The translations under genes and the position numbers were made by a program. The notes beneath the pieces were generated by a model. The model worked only from the letters and a program-made list of their open reading frames with translations, was not told where the DNA came from and ran no database searches. This document shows, one piece after another, positions 6,299-6,442 of a stretch of 6,442 bases of DNA. Position 1 is the stretch's first letter; each line of letters starts with the position of its first letter. The DNA comes from Ignavibacteria bacterium UBA6906 (GTDB lineage Bacteria; Bacteroidota; Ignavibacteria; UBA10030; UBA6906): NCBI GenBank assembly GCA_002451155.1, contig DKBG01000031.1, forward strand, positions 259 to 6,700, written 5' to 3'.

Positions 6299-6442
6299 AT
6301 GACCAGATTCAGACCAGATGTTGCGAAGGGATTCGCCCTGGGGCTGGCGGTGCTGTTCGTGCTGGTTGAGCTCATCGGTGGCCCGGGCGGCGACCTGCTT
6401 GACGTCCTGCGCGCGTTGAGCCCCGGCGGGATCATCTTCATG
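6299..6442 (+). CDS. Probable inner-membrane protein, 5' part only (48 codons)
   Basis: The frame opens at ATG 6299 behind an excellent SD and runs to the window edge without a stop. The visible N-terminus is MTRFRPDVAKG followed by a hydrophobic segment, FALGLAVLFVLVELIGG (about 12-28), a short loop GPGGDLLDVLRAL, then SPGGIIFM, which may begin a second membrane segment. This pattern, a TM helix, a glycine-rich turn, a short amphipathic stretch and a second TM starting near a GG, resembles the N-terminus of MotA/PomA-type proton-channel proteins, but 48 residues are too few to assign a family and the match is weak. It may be controlled by the neighbouring regulator through the palindrome upstream at 6153-6174. 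Confidence 0.75.
   Translation, partial: MTRFRPDVAKGFALGLAVLFVLVELIGGPGGDLLDVLRALSPGGIIFM

Overview
The window is GC-rich and densely coded. It holds a divergent pair of transcription units and the start of a further gene. On the minus strand is most of a single-chain pyruvate:ferredoxin/flavodoxin oxidoreductase (NifJ/PFOR), cut by the left window edge. On the plus strand are a membrane-anchored PAS-PAS histidine kinase, a NarL/FixJ-type response regulator 51 nt behind it, and the first 48 codons of a probable membrane protein, cut by the right edge.

The PFOR points to an anaerobe or facultative anaerobe using low-potential ferredoxin or flavodoxin chemistry. The kinase H-box (LHDDIGSTLSS), its following 'IVWTINPENDSLDNLL' segment and the regulator resemble HisKA_3/NarL pairs common in the Bacteroidota/Chlorobi/Ignavibacteria group and in Verrucomicrobia-like lineages. 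Good Shine-Dalgarno sequences before nifJ (AGGA) and before the last gene (GGAGG), plus the high GC, fit Chlorobi/Ignavibacteria-like bacteria better than typical Bacteroidetes. This is inference from motif style and no taxon can be named.

Layout: 1-2945 nifJ (-), 981 codons with an unbroken frame. 2946-3266 is a 321-bp divergent intergenic region with several inverted repeats and a Rex-like operator candidate close to nifJ. 3267-5402 is the histidine kinase. 5403-5453 is a short gap carrying one copy of a palindrome. 5454-6107 is the response regulator. 6108-6298 is a gap with a second copy of the same palindrome and a GC hairpin. 6299-6442 is the partial membrane gene.

The most interesting signals are three. 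First, a nearly identical palindrome (ATCGCATG-N2-CATGCGAT plus a shared TTGA flank, 20 of 21 bases the same) sits on each side of the response-regulator gene, upstream of that gene and of the next one; it is a candidate operator for the regulator. Second, the kinase's extracytoplasmic domain reads like a DUF3365/Tll0287-type heme-sensor fold that has lost its CxxCH motif, and carries a separate three-cysteine cluster. Third, the Rex-like site suggests NADH/NAD+ control of PFOR. No CRISPR array, tRNA, rRNA, transposase or phage gene was seen. The genes are of known families; the novelty, if any, is in the sensor domain and the regulatory palindromes.
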